Under the pieces are notes generated by a model. It was not told the origin of the DNA, ran no database searches, and was given only the letters and a program-made list of their open reading frames with translations. DNA of 64,000 nucleotides. Origin: Peromyscus leucopus. Its lineage: Eukaryota > Chordata > Mammalia > Rodentia > Cricetidae. Shown here in pieces: positions 37,641 to 48,850 of the stretch. A program made the translations under genes and the position numbers. The stretch spans positions 15,150,178 to 15,214,177 of the forward strand of contig NC_051074.1 of assembly GCF_004664715.2 (NCBI RefSeq), in the 5' to 3' direction. Positions within the stretch are counted from its first letter, which is position 1. Each line of letters begins with the position of its first letter.

Positions 37641-37771
37641 AACATAATACCTGTGTTAGCTAGCATTTACTTCCATTACCACAATTTTCTGTATCTATTA
37701 ATTGTGTCAGGCTGCCATTCCAGAAATTGATTTTTGTATTGTAATTTTATATGGTTACAATCTGATATTGT

Positions 37772-38164
37772 GCTAGCCAGTTTTATGATAGTTTTACAAA
37801 AGCTATCATCATCTGAGTGGAGGTAACATCAACTGAGAAATGTCTCCACAAGATCAATCTTGGTGATCAGTGTAGGAGATCCGAACTCTTCATACATGAG
37901 GAGACCCCTAGGTCAGTGGTCCTATGTTCCAGAAGAAAGCAGCCTGAGCAAGCACGAAAGGGCAAGTCAGTAATTTGCTCTCCTCCATGGCTTCTGCATC
38001 AGTTCCTGCTTCCAGGTTCCTCCCTTGCCTCGGTTCCTGTGCTGACTTCCTTCAGTGATGAAAACAGTGAACACTAATGTGTAAGCACTAGCGAAATAAA
38101 CCCTTTCCTTCCAAAGATGCCTTTGGTTTTGGTGTTTCACCACAGTAACAGCAACTCTAAGACA
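37772..38164 (+). mobile_element. Short rodent repeat, probably hAT-like nonautonomous element
   Basis: Runs from 'gctagccagttttatgatag' to 'agtaacagcaactctaagac'. It includes 'ccatggcttctgcatcagtt' and 'cgaaataaaccctttccttc', a very common rodent interspersed sequence. The terminal 'taagaca' resembles the end of the URR1-like copy at 43538. The chance frame of 86 codons inside it is not a gene. Class assignment is from memory. Confidence 0.6.
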
Positions 38165-39664
38165 TATATTCACAGAATGTGCATCATTTACAGTAAAATT
38201 TCTCAGAACATACCTGTCATGAAGTAACGTAGAACTGTATTTTGAAATAAGCAATTTTTTCAGCCATATTGGGAAATAGTGTGGTGAGGAAAACAAGAAA
38301 AATGGGTCTATTTGAGGTACAACGAAATTAAAGCTTGTCAGAAAGGAAATGAGAGAAATAGCAAAAACACTGAGTATTTGCAACATATATAAGTTAGTTG
38401 GATTTAATATGTTGATTTGATGAAGTTTCTCCCAGTAGATTGTTGCACTGGAGAAATAATTAGGCAAATACATACAATATATCCAATAACTTTTCTGAAT
38501 TTTATAATGAAATTTTAGGTATATTTATAAATATCCAAAGGTAATCCCCAATAAAGGAAAATGACTAATATATTAGGTGATTAAAATCAAGTCATATAGT
38601 ATGTATATAATTATGCCACTTTTTAAAATGGGTATGCTAACAGAAACATTAAAATATTTTTCACTGAAAAATATGTGGAATTATGTATAATTGTGTGGTC
38701 TTATGTACTTTTTAATGTTTTTAAATTATTTCATGTATGTATTAAATAACTTGATGTACTTCCAATTTGTGAATAAATAGCAGTAAGAACAATTTCGTCC
38801 TAGTAGTACCCCTTTAATATTAATTTTAAAATGATAAATATATTTTAGTGTTTGAAGAGAGCAAGCAGGGAGTACTACTCCATTTGGAGGTAGAATATTA
38901 AGTCAGGCTAGTATTTAAGGAGTGTATCAATGGACCAAAATTATACAATGACTCAGAGGAAGTCTGGGCTTGTGAAGAAAGTCTCAGTGAGGCCAAAATC
39001 ATTAAAATCCAGGAAAAAGAGAATTGATACATTTAAATTACCATAACTTTATATTCCCAGGACATTTTTTGCATCTTTAGATTCATGTACCTGTCTGTCT
39101 ATTACACAAGTCCATCTGGGTATTTCATGCACACTTCAAACTTAGTATGTCTTAAATATCCATTCAATCTACATTCTCCAACTAGTGTTCAAGAGCATCA
39201 TGTTTCTTTTATTTCCTCGCATGGCTTAACAGACACCATTTGTCACACATAGAAATATTGATAGCATTCATAGTTATAACTGATGATGTTCACCCTGTAT
39301 CTGGATGAACTAAAGTTTTGTTGGTTTTACCCACTGTATATTTATCTTCTGTGATCTCTGGATATTTTGTTCACTGGCCATTTTTCATGTCCTGAACAAT
39401 GGCAATTTGTCTATGACTAAGCTCTTTTATTTCTGTCTTTACTATTACTTACTCTACCTCCTTCCCCACTTATCTTGCTACTCTTTTAGTAATAGTGAGT
39501 TTTCTTCTAGTTTCAAGATAAAGAGAATTCCATATATATATATTAGAATTCCTCTTTTTCCTTTTCAAGATTTTCTAGACCAGAGTACCAGGGCATTCCC
39601 CTCCACTATGGGACCTGTCTCTTTCTATATTATGAAACTTTACAGAGTAGAAATTGTATCTTAG
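38165..39664. other. AT-rich, nothing recognised
   Basis: No gene or nameable repeat seen. A 168-codon antisense frame at 37967-38473 starts here and ends in the neighbouring repeat. It has no motif and is judged chance. Confidence 0.45.
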
Positions 39665-39903
39665 TTATTGTCTTAGTAACTATTCTATTGCTGTAGAGAG
39701 ACATGAAGAAGGGATGTGAAGAGGCATGCTTTGAAGAGGCCTGTTAAGAAAACCATGATCAAGGAAACTCATAAGAAAGAACTAATTTAATTGGGGCTTC
39801 TTTGCATTTCAGAGGTTAGTCCATTATCATCAAGGCAAGGAGCATGGTAGCACACAGGCAGACATGGTGCTGAAGAAGCAGTTGAGAACTCCACCTCTTG
39901 ATC

Positions 39904-39998
<95 letters not shown>

Positions 39999-40186
39999 GG
40001 CCTGATATTAGCTTCTGAAATCTCAATGCAAACCCCCAGTGAAACACTTCCTTCAACAAAGCCACACCAACTCCAACCAGGCAACACCCCTAACCCTTAT
40101 AATCTTTTCAAACAATTCCACTTCCACAAAGTATTCAAATATTTGAGCCTATGGGAGCTACTCTTATCCAAACCACCACAGTTATC
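39665..40186 (-). mobile_element. URR1-like hAT nonautonomous element, antisense
   Basis: It reads from 'gtcttagtaactattctatt' to 'atccaaaccaccacag' and is the antisense counterpart of the element at 43538-43905. Shared blocks include the 'aggttagtccattatcatca' / 'tgatagactaaacctct' region, 'cagacatggtgctgaagaag' and 'cacttccttcaacaaagcca'. It is split by an 89 bp GA array. Nonautonomous: no transposase. URR1/hAT-Charlie is a recalled name. Confidence 0.68.
39906..39994. repeat. (GA)44 microsatellite inside a transposon copy
   Basis: About 44 uninterrupted GA units, the longest dinucleotide array in the window. It sits inside the URR1-like element. The Ser/Leu and Arg/Glu repeat frames it creates on both strands are artefacts. 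Confidence 0.97.
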
Positions 40187-41129
40187 TATTTTCTTTGTTA
40201 TTAATGGAGGGCTTAATAGCATATGCATTTTTTTCAACATAAGGAAACCATCGAACTATTAAAAACTAGCATTTACTACTCTAAAACTATAAAGTAGTAA
40301 ATTATTTTATAAAGACTATCTAGGTTAATACAGATATATTAGGGCCTAAAATATATGCTTTAAAAGTGGACATGATTCCTAGTGAAAAAGCTAGAAAATA
40401 TTTTATAAAATCACACAAACATTTTTAAATTCATAATATATCACTATCTATATAAGAAATATAGATATTCTGCCACTACAGATAATATTATGAAAAATTA
40501 TAACTTCAATAGCAGCGTTTCTTGCAGACATTTTAGGATAACATAAATTAACAAAATTGCAGTTTTCCAGAAAATAATACATGGAATAAAACATAATTCC
40601 TACTTGGTATTCTTTTGTGAAGTATTTCCTCACATACCAACTTGGAATGTTACATAGTGTGTTATCAGCTTAAACTCATGTGAGATCTACTAATCTTCTA
40701 GACAATCACATACAAAAAAAATCCTAAGCAAATTTACCAAGATTGATTTTGAAATATAGAATGGATAAAAAAAAAGGCTGAAAGAAAGCTGATAAAGATT
40801 CTGCTACAAATGAATATTGGAATAATCCTTTTGAAAATATCATCTTTATGTGTATTAATAATTAAGCAAAATCACCCATTAAATAAAGTATATCAGCCTC
40901 CTCAAGTGTTTACCATTTCTTTGTATTAAGGATATTAAACAGCGTTGTGTTTAGTCTTATAAAATACAAAATATATTATTATTTCTCTGTGTTTTGCAAC
41001 AGAATACAATAACAATGCTTCAATCTAAAGAAAATTATACCTGTTGTCAACTACTACCTATCCTCAATGACTCTACTGAAGTCAACCATATAATAACCCT
41101 TATTCTACTCTTCCTTTTAATTTTTACTT
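40187..41129. other. AT-rich, nothing recognised
   Basis: No gene or nameable repeat seen. Confidence 0.45.
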
Positions 41130-41270
41130 TTCAAAATAAAATATAAGTGAGAACATAATATACTTTTGTTTCTGTTCCTGGCTTATATTACTTAAACTAT
41201 ATCACTAAGATCATCCACAGTGTTGTAAATGACAGTTTTCTTTATCATTTTTGAGAAGATTTAACAGTAC
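41130..41270 (-). mobile_element. Ancient L1 ORF2 fragment, antisense
   Basis: Antisense L1 pattern 'aaaataaaatataagtgaga', 'tttctgttcctggcttatat' and 'tgttgtaaatgacag', the region just before the ORF2 C-terminus in old mammalian L1s. Confidence 0.6.
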
Positions 41271-42079
41271 AGATTATTTTCAACTTGTGATAGGGTTACA
41301 TGCCAATACATATCTCATGTTCACAATATCATGAGTAAAAAATGTATGTTGCAAAACCTAATTTAATAAAAATCACTTATTAACAACTATGTACTCTGTA
41401 AACTCTAGTACTGGATATTTATCCTTAAAATTGTTTGGTAGATTTGGAGCTGAGCTTCATTGACAACACCCATAATCACAAGAAAAAGTTTACTTCATTC
41501 TGTGTTTCCATCACAATGTAGAAGCTTTTTTGTTTTTTGTTTTACAGTTTTATTTAAATAGTGACAGCCACCTATATCTTTATATTCATTTTTAGAAAAA
41601 CCATCCTCATATATCTTTAGAAAAATTCTTTGAAATAAAATGGTCTAGAACCAATGGCAAGCCAATTTTAAAATTGTAGTAGAAAGATACTGGACAAGAG
41701 GAAAACATAAGGGCAGGTGATCTTGAGAAATAACTGGGAAATAACTGTTCAAAAATAATGAGAGGAGTTTCTAGTTTAAGTGTTAATGCCAAATTTTACA
41801 CTAAAGGACTGGGAGAAATATATTCACAACAGAAGTATAAACAATATAGAAGCTTTGTAATTGGGCTTATAGCTCTGGTTGCTAGTCCATACAAAGGTTA
41901 AGTGGTAAAATTTTCTGAAAAACAGGACACAATGATTCAGTTTCACATCACAGAAAGAGGAATCACCTAAAGCTGGAAACATCTATTTCCCTTTCTGTAT
42001 ATATTTCATATCTCCAAAACCTTTTGATGGACAAAGACAGATCTTCATTTCAACTGCTAAAATGCTTCATAAAAGAACA
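41271..42079. other. Unassigned, within old L1 territory
   Basis: Between two antisense L1 pieces. Partly L1-like but too decayed to call. Confidence 0.35.
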
Positions 42080-42640
42080 CATGAGTGAAAATGTTCCTCA
42101 CCACCTTGATTTTAGTATCATTGGGTATATAACCAAAAGAGAATTAGTCAGGTAATATAATAAGTGTGTTTTTTATGAACTTCTGTACTGTTTTCTACAA
42201 TGAGCATACTAACATGATTGAAGGTCTGCACAAGGATCCATTTTCTTGGAATCTTCAGAAAAATATTGTCAATTTACTAGTCAATGTAGCAAATGTGGGT
42301 TAATATTTGTTTATGATTCTAATTTCCATCATTCCTTTATATAGACATAAACATGTTGGCCATTGTCAGCTTTTGATAAGTGTTTATTCAAGTTTTCTCC
42401 CATTTTATATGGCTGTTTTTTCTCTTGTTACTGGATATTTTGAGTTACTGTTTGTTATATTTTACATTAGGCATTTCTCTAGTATACAAATTGCAAAATT
42501 TTCTCCCAGGATATGGGTGTCGCTTTACTTCTTTTACAGTGTAGGGGCTTCAAGATTTGATGAAATTTCATTTGTTTTTATTTGCTTGTACTACCTACAC
42601 TGTTAGAGACATAGCTAAGAAACATTTTTCTGACTTTTTT
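42080..42640 (-). mobile_element. Ancient L1 ORF2 fragment, antisense
   Basis: Antisense ORF2 landmarks: 'attgggtatataaccaaaag', 'gcaaaattttctcccaggat', and 'tttcatttgtttttatttgc'. It ends at a T17 run near 42635-42653. No frame survives. Confidence 0.65.
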
Positions 42641-42869
42641 TTTTTTTTTTTTTACAGAAATTTGCACCTCTTTTTTCATCTGGGAGTTTCTAATTTTCTA
42701 ATTAACTCAGTATCATCCTCAGGCTAAGCCTGAACTCAATATCGAATCCTGCCTCATGATTCTGAGTCCTGGGATTTCAGTGTGGACTCCCATAATGGCT
42801 TTGTTTAAATCTTTAATTCATTTGCAATACTTTTGTTTTGTTTGTTTTTGAGATTATGTGCTAGTGTGC

Positions 42870-42965
42870 TACATGGGTTGCTCTCCAATAGCCTGGTTCA
42901 AACCATCTTGCTACAAGCATCCCTAGTTCTGGGACAACAATCATGTGCCATCACACCCTGAACTG
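42870..42965 (-). repeat. Possible diverged B1-class SINE
   Basis: Antisense B1-like spacing: 'gctctccaatagcctggttc' followed by 'catccctagttctgggacaa' and 'tgccatcacacc'. Weak. Confidence 0.35.
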
Positions 42966-43039
42966 ATTTTTATATAAAATTCAAATAAGAGCATTTCCAA
43001 TCTTCCATACATAAATATTCAGTTCTTTCAACACTGTTA

Positions 43040-43537
43040 TGTATTACAGGGAAAAAATTCTTATATCTTTGTTCTTGATAGATTCGTAAAAACTATCAGT
43101 TATTTGTAGATATGTGGTTTTATTTCAGGATTCTGCACTGATTTATTAACAAATGAAAGTATTTTTGTTATCATAGTTTTTAATGTTTTTTAAATATAGT
43201 AATATGTCTCAACTTTGTTATTTTGGGTCAACTTTTCTTTGAAACTTAGGGCTATTTGTCCTTCCATATGGATTTTAGTAATTACTAGTTTTTTAAAGAA
43301 TGCCACTGTTCAATAGGAATTTAGTTAAACATGTAAAATGTTTTAGGCAATATGGTCATTTTAATGATATTAATTCTTTCAGCTCTGAACATGGATTATC
43401 TTGCAATTGTTTTGTGTGTCACCTGCATTTAACTTCAATAGTGTTGGGATTATGTTTAGAGTCTTTTACTTCTTTGGTTAAATTTATTCCTATTTTCAAT
43501 GTTATTATAAAGAAATTTTTATTTTTTTTTATATGTT
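43040..43537 (-). mobile_element. Ancient L1 ORF2 fragment, antisense
   Basis: Antisense ORF2: 'atatgtggttttatttcagg', 'ccatatggattttagtaatt', 'aatatggtcattttaatgat', 'tttggttaaatttattccta'. It continues at 43906 on the far side of an inserted URR1-like element. Confidence 0.72.
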
Positions 43538-43905
43538 GCAGTGGTTTGAAATAAAATGGCCACCAAAAGGAGTGGCACTATTAGGAGGTGCAGCCTTGTT
43601 GGAGTAGGTGTTGTTTTGGAGGAACTGTGTCACTGTGGAGGTGGGCTATGGAGACAGGCTTTGAGGTTTCATATATGCTCAAAATACTTCCTAGTGTCTG
43701 AGACCACTTCCTGGGGCCTGTCCAAGATGCAGAACTCTCAGCTACCTCTCCAACACCACGTCTGACTGCTTGCCACCATGTTGCACTACCATGATAGACT
43801 AAACCTCTGAAAATGTAAGTCATCCCAATGAAATGTTTTTCCTTTGTAAGAATTGCCATGGTCCTGGTGTCTCTTCATAGCAATAGAAACCTTAAGACAT
43901 ATGTG
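43538..43905 (+). mobile_element. URR1-like hAT nonautonomous element
   Basis: It starts 'cagtggtttgaaataaaatg' and ends '...atagaaaccttaagac', with 'gaggtgcagccttgttggag', 'gtgtcactgtggaggtgggc' and 'ccatgatagactaaacctct' inside. The flanks, ATATGTTG on the left and ATATGTGT on the right, are a plausible 8 bp hAT-type target-site duplication with two changes. It interrupts an old antisense L1. It is related to, and opposite in orientation from, 39665-40186. Confidence 0.72.
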
Positions 43906-44770
43906 TTTATAGTGTATAAATGCAATTCTCTTTTTGTTGTTTGATTTTCTGTTCTGAAATTTCACTGAATTTATTTGTCATTTCTAGTAATTCTTTTGGT
44001 TCTACCTTTAAGACTGTGGACTTAAGATGACTTCATCTTCAGAGACAATTTAACTTTCCCATTCCTTCCATTTAATTAGTGCTTGTGTTTGATGCTTTTC
44101 ATTTATTTACCTGGGCTCCATGTCAAGCCTAGGACTACCAGATTTGTGAAGAACAGAAGGTTGGGAGTGAGAACCCTTGTCTTCTTGTTCCCTCCACATT
44201 TCTGTGACTGTGGCTTCAGGCTTCCCGAGTGTGATCTTTATTGGGCTGAGTAATTTTTCATCTATTACAAACTTGTGTGTCTTTATTATAAAAGGATGCT
44301 TTTTTTAGCCAATAGCTCTTTTTACATATATTAAGGCCAGAAAGTTTTGCAATTCATTCTGTTAATATAGGTGGATAAATTCAATTATTTGTTATCAAAC
44401 AAATCTTATATTCTACAGATAAATTTAATCTGATAATGATGTTTAAACCATTTATACATTTTAGAATAATCTACTAACAATTTTTATAAAACCTCTGTGT
44501 CTGACCATAGTGATATTGGCTGTTACCTAGAGCTGTCTGTAGTGACATAAGGGTTGCAAAAGTTATGTTCTTCAAATTTAATTTTTATAGTTCAAATGGT
44601 CCTGCAATTTGTCCTGTGTTATAATGACTCTTTGACTTGGCCATCTATGTTAACTCTTAGATATTAATTGCTTCTCTATTTTCCTGTTTATTTTCAGGTC
44701 CTAGTCTTTAGAAACCTATCAAAGCTCCTTCTAATAATGATTAAAGATTTCCCCAATATAGAAGTGTGTC
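43906..44770 (-). mobile_element. Ancient L1 ORF2 fragment, antisense, continued
   Basis: Continues the antisense ORF2 ('agagacaatttaactttccc', 'gtgagaacccttgtcttctt', 'ttataaaaggatgctttttt', 'cattctgttaatataggtgg'). The later portion is increasingly hard to align by eye. Confidence 0.62.
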
Positions 44771-44835
44771 TGTTAGGACTACATTTTATATGTTTAAATA
44801 GTTCAAAATAACTGGTTGAAAGGAATGCTATGTGC

Positions 44836-45112
44836 TTGGAGATGGCTCAGTCTGCAAAATACTTGTTGCACTAACATAAGCATGTGAGTTAGATCTCTAA
44901 CATGTACTTATAATCTCAGTGCTGGGGATGCAGTGATATATTTCCTGTGGCTAGATGGTAACCATCAGATTCAGCGAGATGCTTTCTAAAAAAGATAGAA
45001 AGATAAAAAAGGGGAAGAGTAGGTGAGGAAAATGCCATGTGTCAATATCTAGCCTCTAGATGCATGATCATATATGTGCATACATGGAAACTCACAAAGA
45101 ATAGTGAAGTTT
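44836..45112 (+). mobile_element. B3 SINE
   Basis: Sense B3/B2-class order: tRNA-like 'ggagatggctcagtctgcaa', then 'acttataatctcagtgctgg', 'tcagattcagcgagatgctt', and a 'tagcctctagatgcatgatc' 3' part. Moderately diverged. Confidence 0.72.
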
Positions 45113-45414
45113 ACTTACTATTCATGTATACTTCTCAAGGGAAGCAATCTGGCAGGGGTATGGGAGGTTTGTAATATAATGTTTCTGGAGGAAAAAAGCT
45201 CTTTCCTGTTGCTGTATGCATTACCATTTTAAATGTGGCATTTATCCTAACCCAAACAGAAATTCAAGCATTGTTCATGGTGCTTCAAGCAGAATAGTGA
45301 AGAAAGAGGAAATTAGAATGTGGTGTCATCACACAGCACTTCTACCTCTGTCTCCTAGCTAGACTTCGGGGAAGAGGACATCAGATTAGAAAAAATCTTA
45401 GAAACGGTCCCTTT

Positions 45415-45565
45415 TTGAGGCATAGTGGTGCATCTGGATAAGCCCAGCATTCAGGAATTGAATGGCAGAGGATTGGTGCAAGTTTGAAATCCACCTGAGC
45501 TGCAACCTGGGTTCTAGTTTGGGATACTTAGAGAAAGTCTCGAAATAAAATTGAGACTTATCTCA
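45415..45565 (+). mobile_element. Old B1 SINE
   Basis: Sense B1 spacing with many changes: 'ggcatagtggtgcatctgga', 'cagcattcaggaattgaatg' and 'agtctcgaaataaaattg'. Confidence 0.55.
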
Positions 45566-46309
45566 AATTTACACACCAAGATCAAATGTCATCACCATTG
45601 ATAACTGTTTCTTTCCTGGTACAGAGATTCTCTAGGGACTTTCTATCACAATGTAAACCAGATGATATCACATTTTTTATTAGAACATTTACTTTCTTGT
45701 AGTGTGCTGAACTAGATTCATTTAAAGAAACAAAAATATTTACAATGCTCAGGATTCTCAAGAATTCAGTATCTGCTCCCCTTTGACATGCTATCATCCC
45801 CTTATGTGATTCTACCCACTTCAATCCCTTGGAATTTCTACCTGAAAACTTGTACCCCACAGAGTTAGCAAAAAATAATGGTATTTACCCTATTCCTAAT
45901 TAGCAGTTATTTCTCTTCATGTGGCTTTTATTAACAGGAAGCAAGTCTCTTGAGTTCCTACCAGGAAAGAAGTTAATTCACTCTTCGGATCATAAGAATA
46001 AAACCATCACCAGCCTTTCTTCTTAGAGTATGTGGACCTGCTAGCACCTCACTTTGTAGGGTGGAAGTTCTGATTTGGTAAAATTGTTCCAAACAACTTT
46101 ACGATCCTAATGAATAGCATGTAAACACATATCATTACAACTTAAAGCTTTATTTTATGTACTTGCTTATTAACGTACTATAATAATAGGTTTTGTCATT
46201 GTGCATTTTACTGCTGATCATTATTTTCAGAGCTAAAACAATTACTTTGCTCCTGATGAAACTGAACTCCTTCTGCATTTTCCATTACGCAGATAGTAGC
46301 AGTATAGTT
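45566..46309. other. Unassigned sequence
   Basis: No repeat recognised. A 92-codon antisense frame at 45582-45860 has no motif I recognise and is probably chance. Confidence 0.4.
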
Positions 46310-46480
46310 CCAGAGCGGTAACACAGTGGATTCTCTGATAATGTATGGAATTCAGATAATTTACCTAAGAATCTGTGTTAGATTTTCACATGTAAAATAG
46401 AGGTTCTTTTGTATGCTACATCATAAGAGTGTCATGAAGATAAAATAATCTTCTACAACATCATCAATGTGCAACTATTT
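46310..46480 (+). repeat. Possible MIR SINE
   Basis: The 'ttttcacatgtaaaatagag' core followed by 'ctacatcataagagtgtcat' and 'gaagataaaataat' follows the MIR order. Ancient. Confidence 0.45.
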
Positions 46481-46711
46481 TTGTGTCCCTTCCTTGTGTT
46501 ATTTTGCCTTAACTGAATATTTTTAAATATTTACTTCTTCCCCAATTTCTCTCTCTCACTATTATTATTTTATTTCTCTCTCTCACTATTATTATTTATT
46601 TATTTTAGTTATTGTGAGTCTATCTGCTATCTTGATAAAATTGTGCTATTGCAAAGCAGGCCTATTCTCTAAATCAATGGTTTACCATAATGCCTTATCT
46701 TCATAAAAAAT

Positions 46712-46713
<2 letters not shown>

Positions 46714-46763
<50 letters not shown>

Positions 46764-46771
46764 GTGTGTGT
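46714..46771. repeat. (GT)n microsatellite
   Basis: About 28 GT units with one interruption near 46762. It directly abuts the antisense B3. Confidence 0.96.
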
Positions 46772-46794
46772 ATGTGAACATTTATGTGCTGGTA

Positions 46795-47092
46795 CAGGTG
46801 TGGATGTGGGTGCTCATGCACATGTATTTGCACATACCTGGAAGATGAATGTCAGCTTCAGGTGTCAACTCTCAAGTAGTCACATGTTTTGAGGCACACT
46901 TTTTCATTGGCCTGGGATTCTCCAAGCAGGCTAGTGATTGGCCAAAGAGTTTTAGGAAATTACCCTCTGTGTCCTCCCTCCCCCTGAGATTACAAGTACA
47001 GACCACTTTGACCACATTGCTCTATGAATGTCTAGGACTTGATCTCAGGTCCTCAGGTTGTTATGTGCTCTGGGGTCTGGGATTCACCAGTC
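46795..47092 (-). mobile_element. B3 SINE, antisense
   Basis: Antisense B3: 'gtcagcttcaggtgtcaact', 'cattggcctgggattctcca', 'gagattacaagtacagacca', 'cttgatctcaggtcctcagg'. The neighbouring GT array fits the CA-rich 3' tail typical of these elements. Confidence 0.72.
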
Positions 47093-47097
47093 TTACC

Positions 47098-47456
47098 ATG
47101 AATACATTTTAACAAAGAGGCTTTTATTCATATACAGGTGGAGTTCTACACTTGGGATTTGGGATTCCCAAATGCAGCCCCCAGACACCTCAGTCAGAGG
47201 CTTTAAAAGGCAAAGAACACTAAGTTACATTCTGTTTGTATGCACATAGAACGTAACCTTGAGCAAAACAAGCTTTTGTTTACACAAGCAGATACATCAG
47301 TTTTGTTAAAGTTACACAAAACTAGAAAGTTACAAAATTTAACCCTTTGCAGCATTTAAAATTTGGAAGTCCATTTTTGCTTTATTGTCCTGTTAAGCAC
47401 AGTAATTTTAAACTTTAAACATGAAGTTAACCATCCACATAATTTTAGCCATCACA
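47098..47456 (-). mobile_element. LTR of an endogenous retrovirus, antisense
   Basis: On the minus strand it begins TGTGATGGC at 47456, directly after a purine tract (AACTTAAGGGGGAA, 47457-47470) that looks like the polypurine primer of plus-strand synthesis. An AATAAA polyadenylation signal lies near 47123, close to the presumed R/U5 end. A diverged second copy lies at 51222-51475. ERV class not determined. Confidence 0.65.
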
Positions 47457-48010
47457 TTCCCCCTTAAGTTAGGAAGGTAAGGGACAACATACTCTCTTCT
47501 GAAACTGTTAGGTCACCTGAAATTAGGATGCTGTCCTCAGGGCCCAGAAAAGCTAGAATGCTAGTCCAAGGCCAAGGGTTGGGGTTCAAATTGTGGGGTG
47601 CATGCATAAGCATCTGATTTGCTGACCCATCCTGAAAAAACAAGAAGCAATCCCGCTGGGTAGACTAGTTTACATCAGCTTCCAGCCAATCCCAGTCTCA
47701 CAGGCATTTGCAACAGTTAGTAGTCTGAAGCTGATTCATGTTAAGTGTCTGTCAGATGAGTAGACATCTGCTGGAGCAGTTATAGACAAGGAACAGAAGT
47801 CACAGTTTGAGAACTTAGAGGAAAACCTTACATTTAGAACTTCTTGAGGAACAAGCAGTAGGCGGGGAGGCTTAGGCTATTGAGTGACAAGAGTGCTTAT
47901 CTGGAGTCCATTGACCTCTGACAGATGACTCCAAGTCATGACTCCCTGAACTGACATGAGCTTACAGGAATTTAAAGTTTACAAAAAGAGAAGAGATAAA
48001 GTTTTAGCTA
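47457..48010 (-). mobile_element. Probable ERV internal sequence next to the LTR
   Basis: It follows the polypurine tract of the LTR at 47098-47456 and reads as unique, moderately GC-rich DNA with no readable retroviral domain. The assignment depends on position. If right, it is the 3'-most internal region of an antisense ERV. Confidence 0.4.
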
Positions 48011-48166
48011 TATTAGCATTTTCACTATGTGTAACCTTTACAGAAATCCACATTGTAGAAAAAGTAGTAGACGCATGACTTTGAGTCATATTGAAAACTT
48101 TGGGACCAAAAACAATTTTTTTCAGTTAAAAGCATTAATACATTTTCCTCTGTCCATATTATATTA

Positions 48167-48205
48167 TATCACATATCATATATGATATATTCATGATATG
48201 TGATA
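48167..48205. repeat. Perfect 13 bp inverted repeat
   Basis: Arms at 48167-48179 and 48193-48205 (core ATCACATATCAT / ATGATATGTGAT) match exactly around a 13 nt AT-rich loop. The arms abut the AC/AT microsatellite. Confidence 0.95.
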
Positions 48206-48211
48206 AAATTT

Positions 48212-48214
<3 letters not shown>

Positions 48215-48264
<50 letters not shown>
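48215..48264. repeat. (AC)n(AT)n compound microsatellite
   Basis: About 16 AC units then about 8 AT units, followed by a T run. Confidence 0.96.
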
Positions 48265-48272
48265 TTTTTTTT

Positions 48273-48362
48273 TTCAATTTATTTTGGAGACCTGCATTTT
48301 TAAATTTAAAAACATTCATTCATTTTTTTTTAAGAAAGGAGTTGAACTCATGTTACACATGT
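48273..48362. repeat. Local direct duplication, copy 1
   Basis: About 90 bp ('attttggagacctgcatttt' ... 'ggagttgaactcatgttaca') repeated at 48761-48850 with roughly 80% identity by eye. Unit not recognised. Confidence 0.75.
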
Positions 48363-48760
48363 TATCTTGCCAAAGCTCTCTATTTAAAGTGAAAACTAGA
48401 ATTGGAAAAATTACTAGAAGAATATTTGCATATATCAAACCACTGACTTGAAGACCCATCAATCTTAAGAACATTCAAGGGCAAACATTTTGGTTTAGCC
48501 CATGACATTATTCTGAAATAAAATCGACACCCAGAAGAACCTGCTATTTAGCCATTTTTAAAAAAGATAAATTGAATACAGTGAAGAAAACCTAATTATG
48601 TTGTCCTGATTTAAGAATAAAAATATTACATTTTTAATCATCATATCCTTTTTAGGGTTATTTTCCAATGTTTTAAAATAAATTGTGTTTTTATGTTTTT
48701 TGTCCTCATCTGTTATTCTTAGTGTCAGGACAAGAATCATCACAATTAATTTCATTCCAA

Positions 48761-48850
48761 TTCAAATTACTTTGGAGACTTGCTTTTTTAAATTAAAAAA
48801 TATCCCTGTTTTTTTTAAAAAAGGAGTTGAATCCATGTTACACATACAGT
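48761..48850. repeat. Local direct duplication, copy 2
   Basis: Partner of 48273-48362, offset 488 bases: 'actttggagacttgcttttt' ... 'ggagttgaatccatgttaca'. The intervening DNA shows no clear duplication, so this may be two copies of an unnamed repeat. Confidence 0.75.

Noticed and set aside
37967..38473. 168-codon antisense frame
   Set aside because: It is half within a common rodent repeat, has no domain, and no start context of note.
39787..40262. Serine/leucine and arginine/glutamate repeat proteins of 85-132 codons on both strands
   Set aside because: They are translations of the (GA)44 array within a transposon copy.
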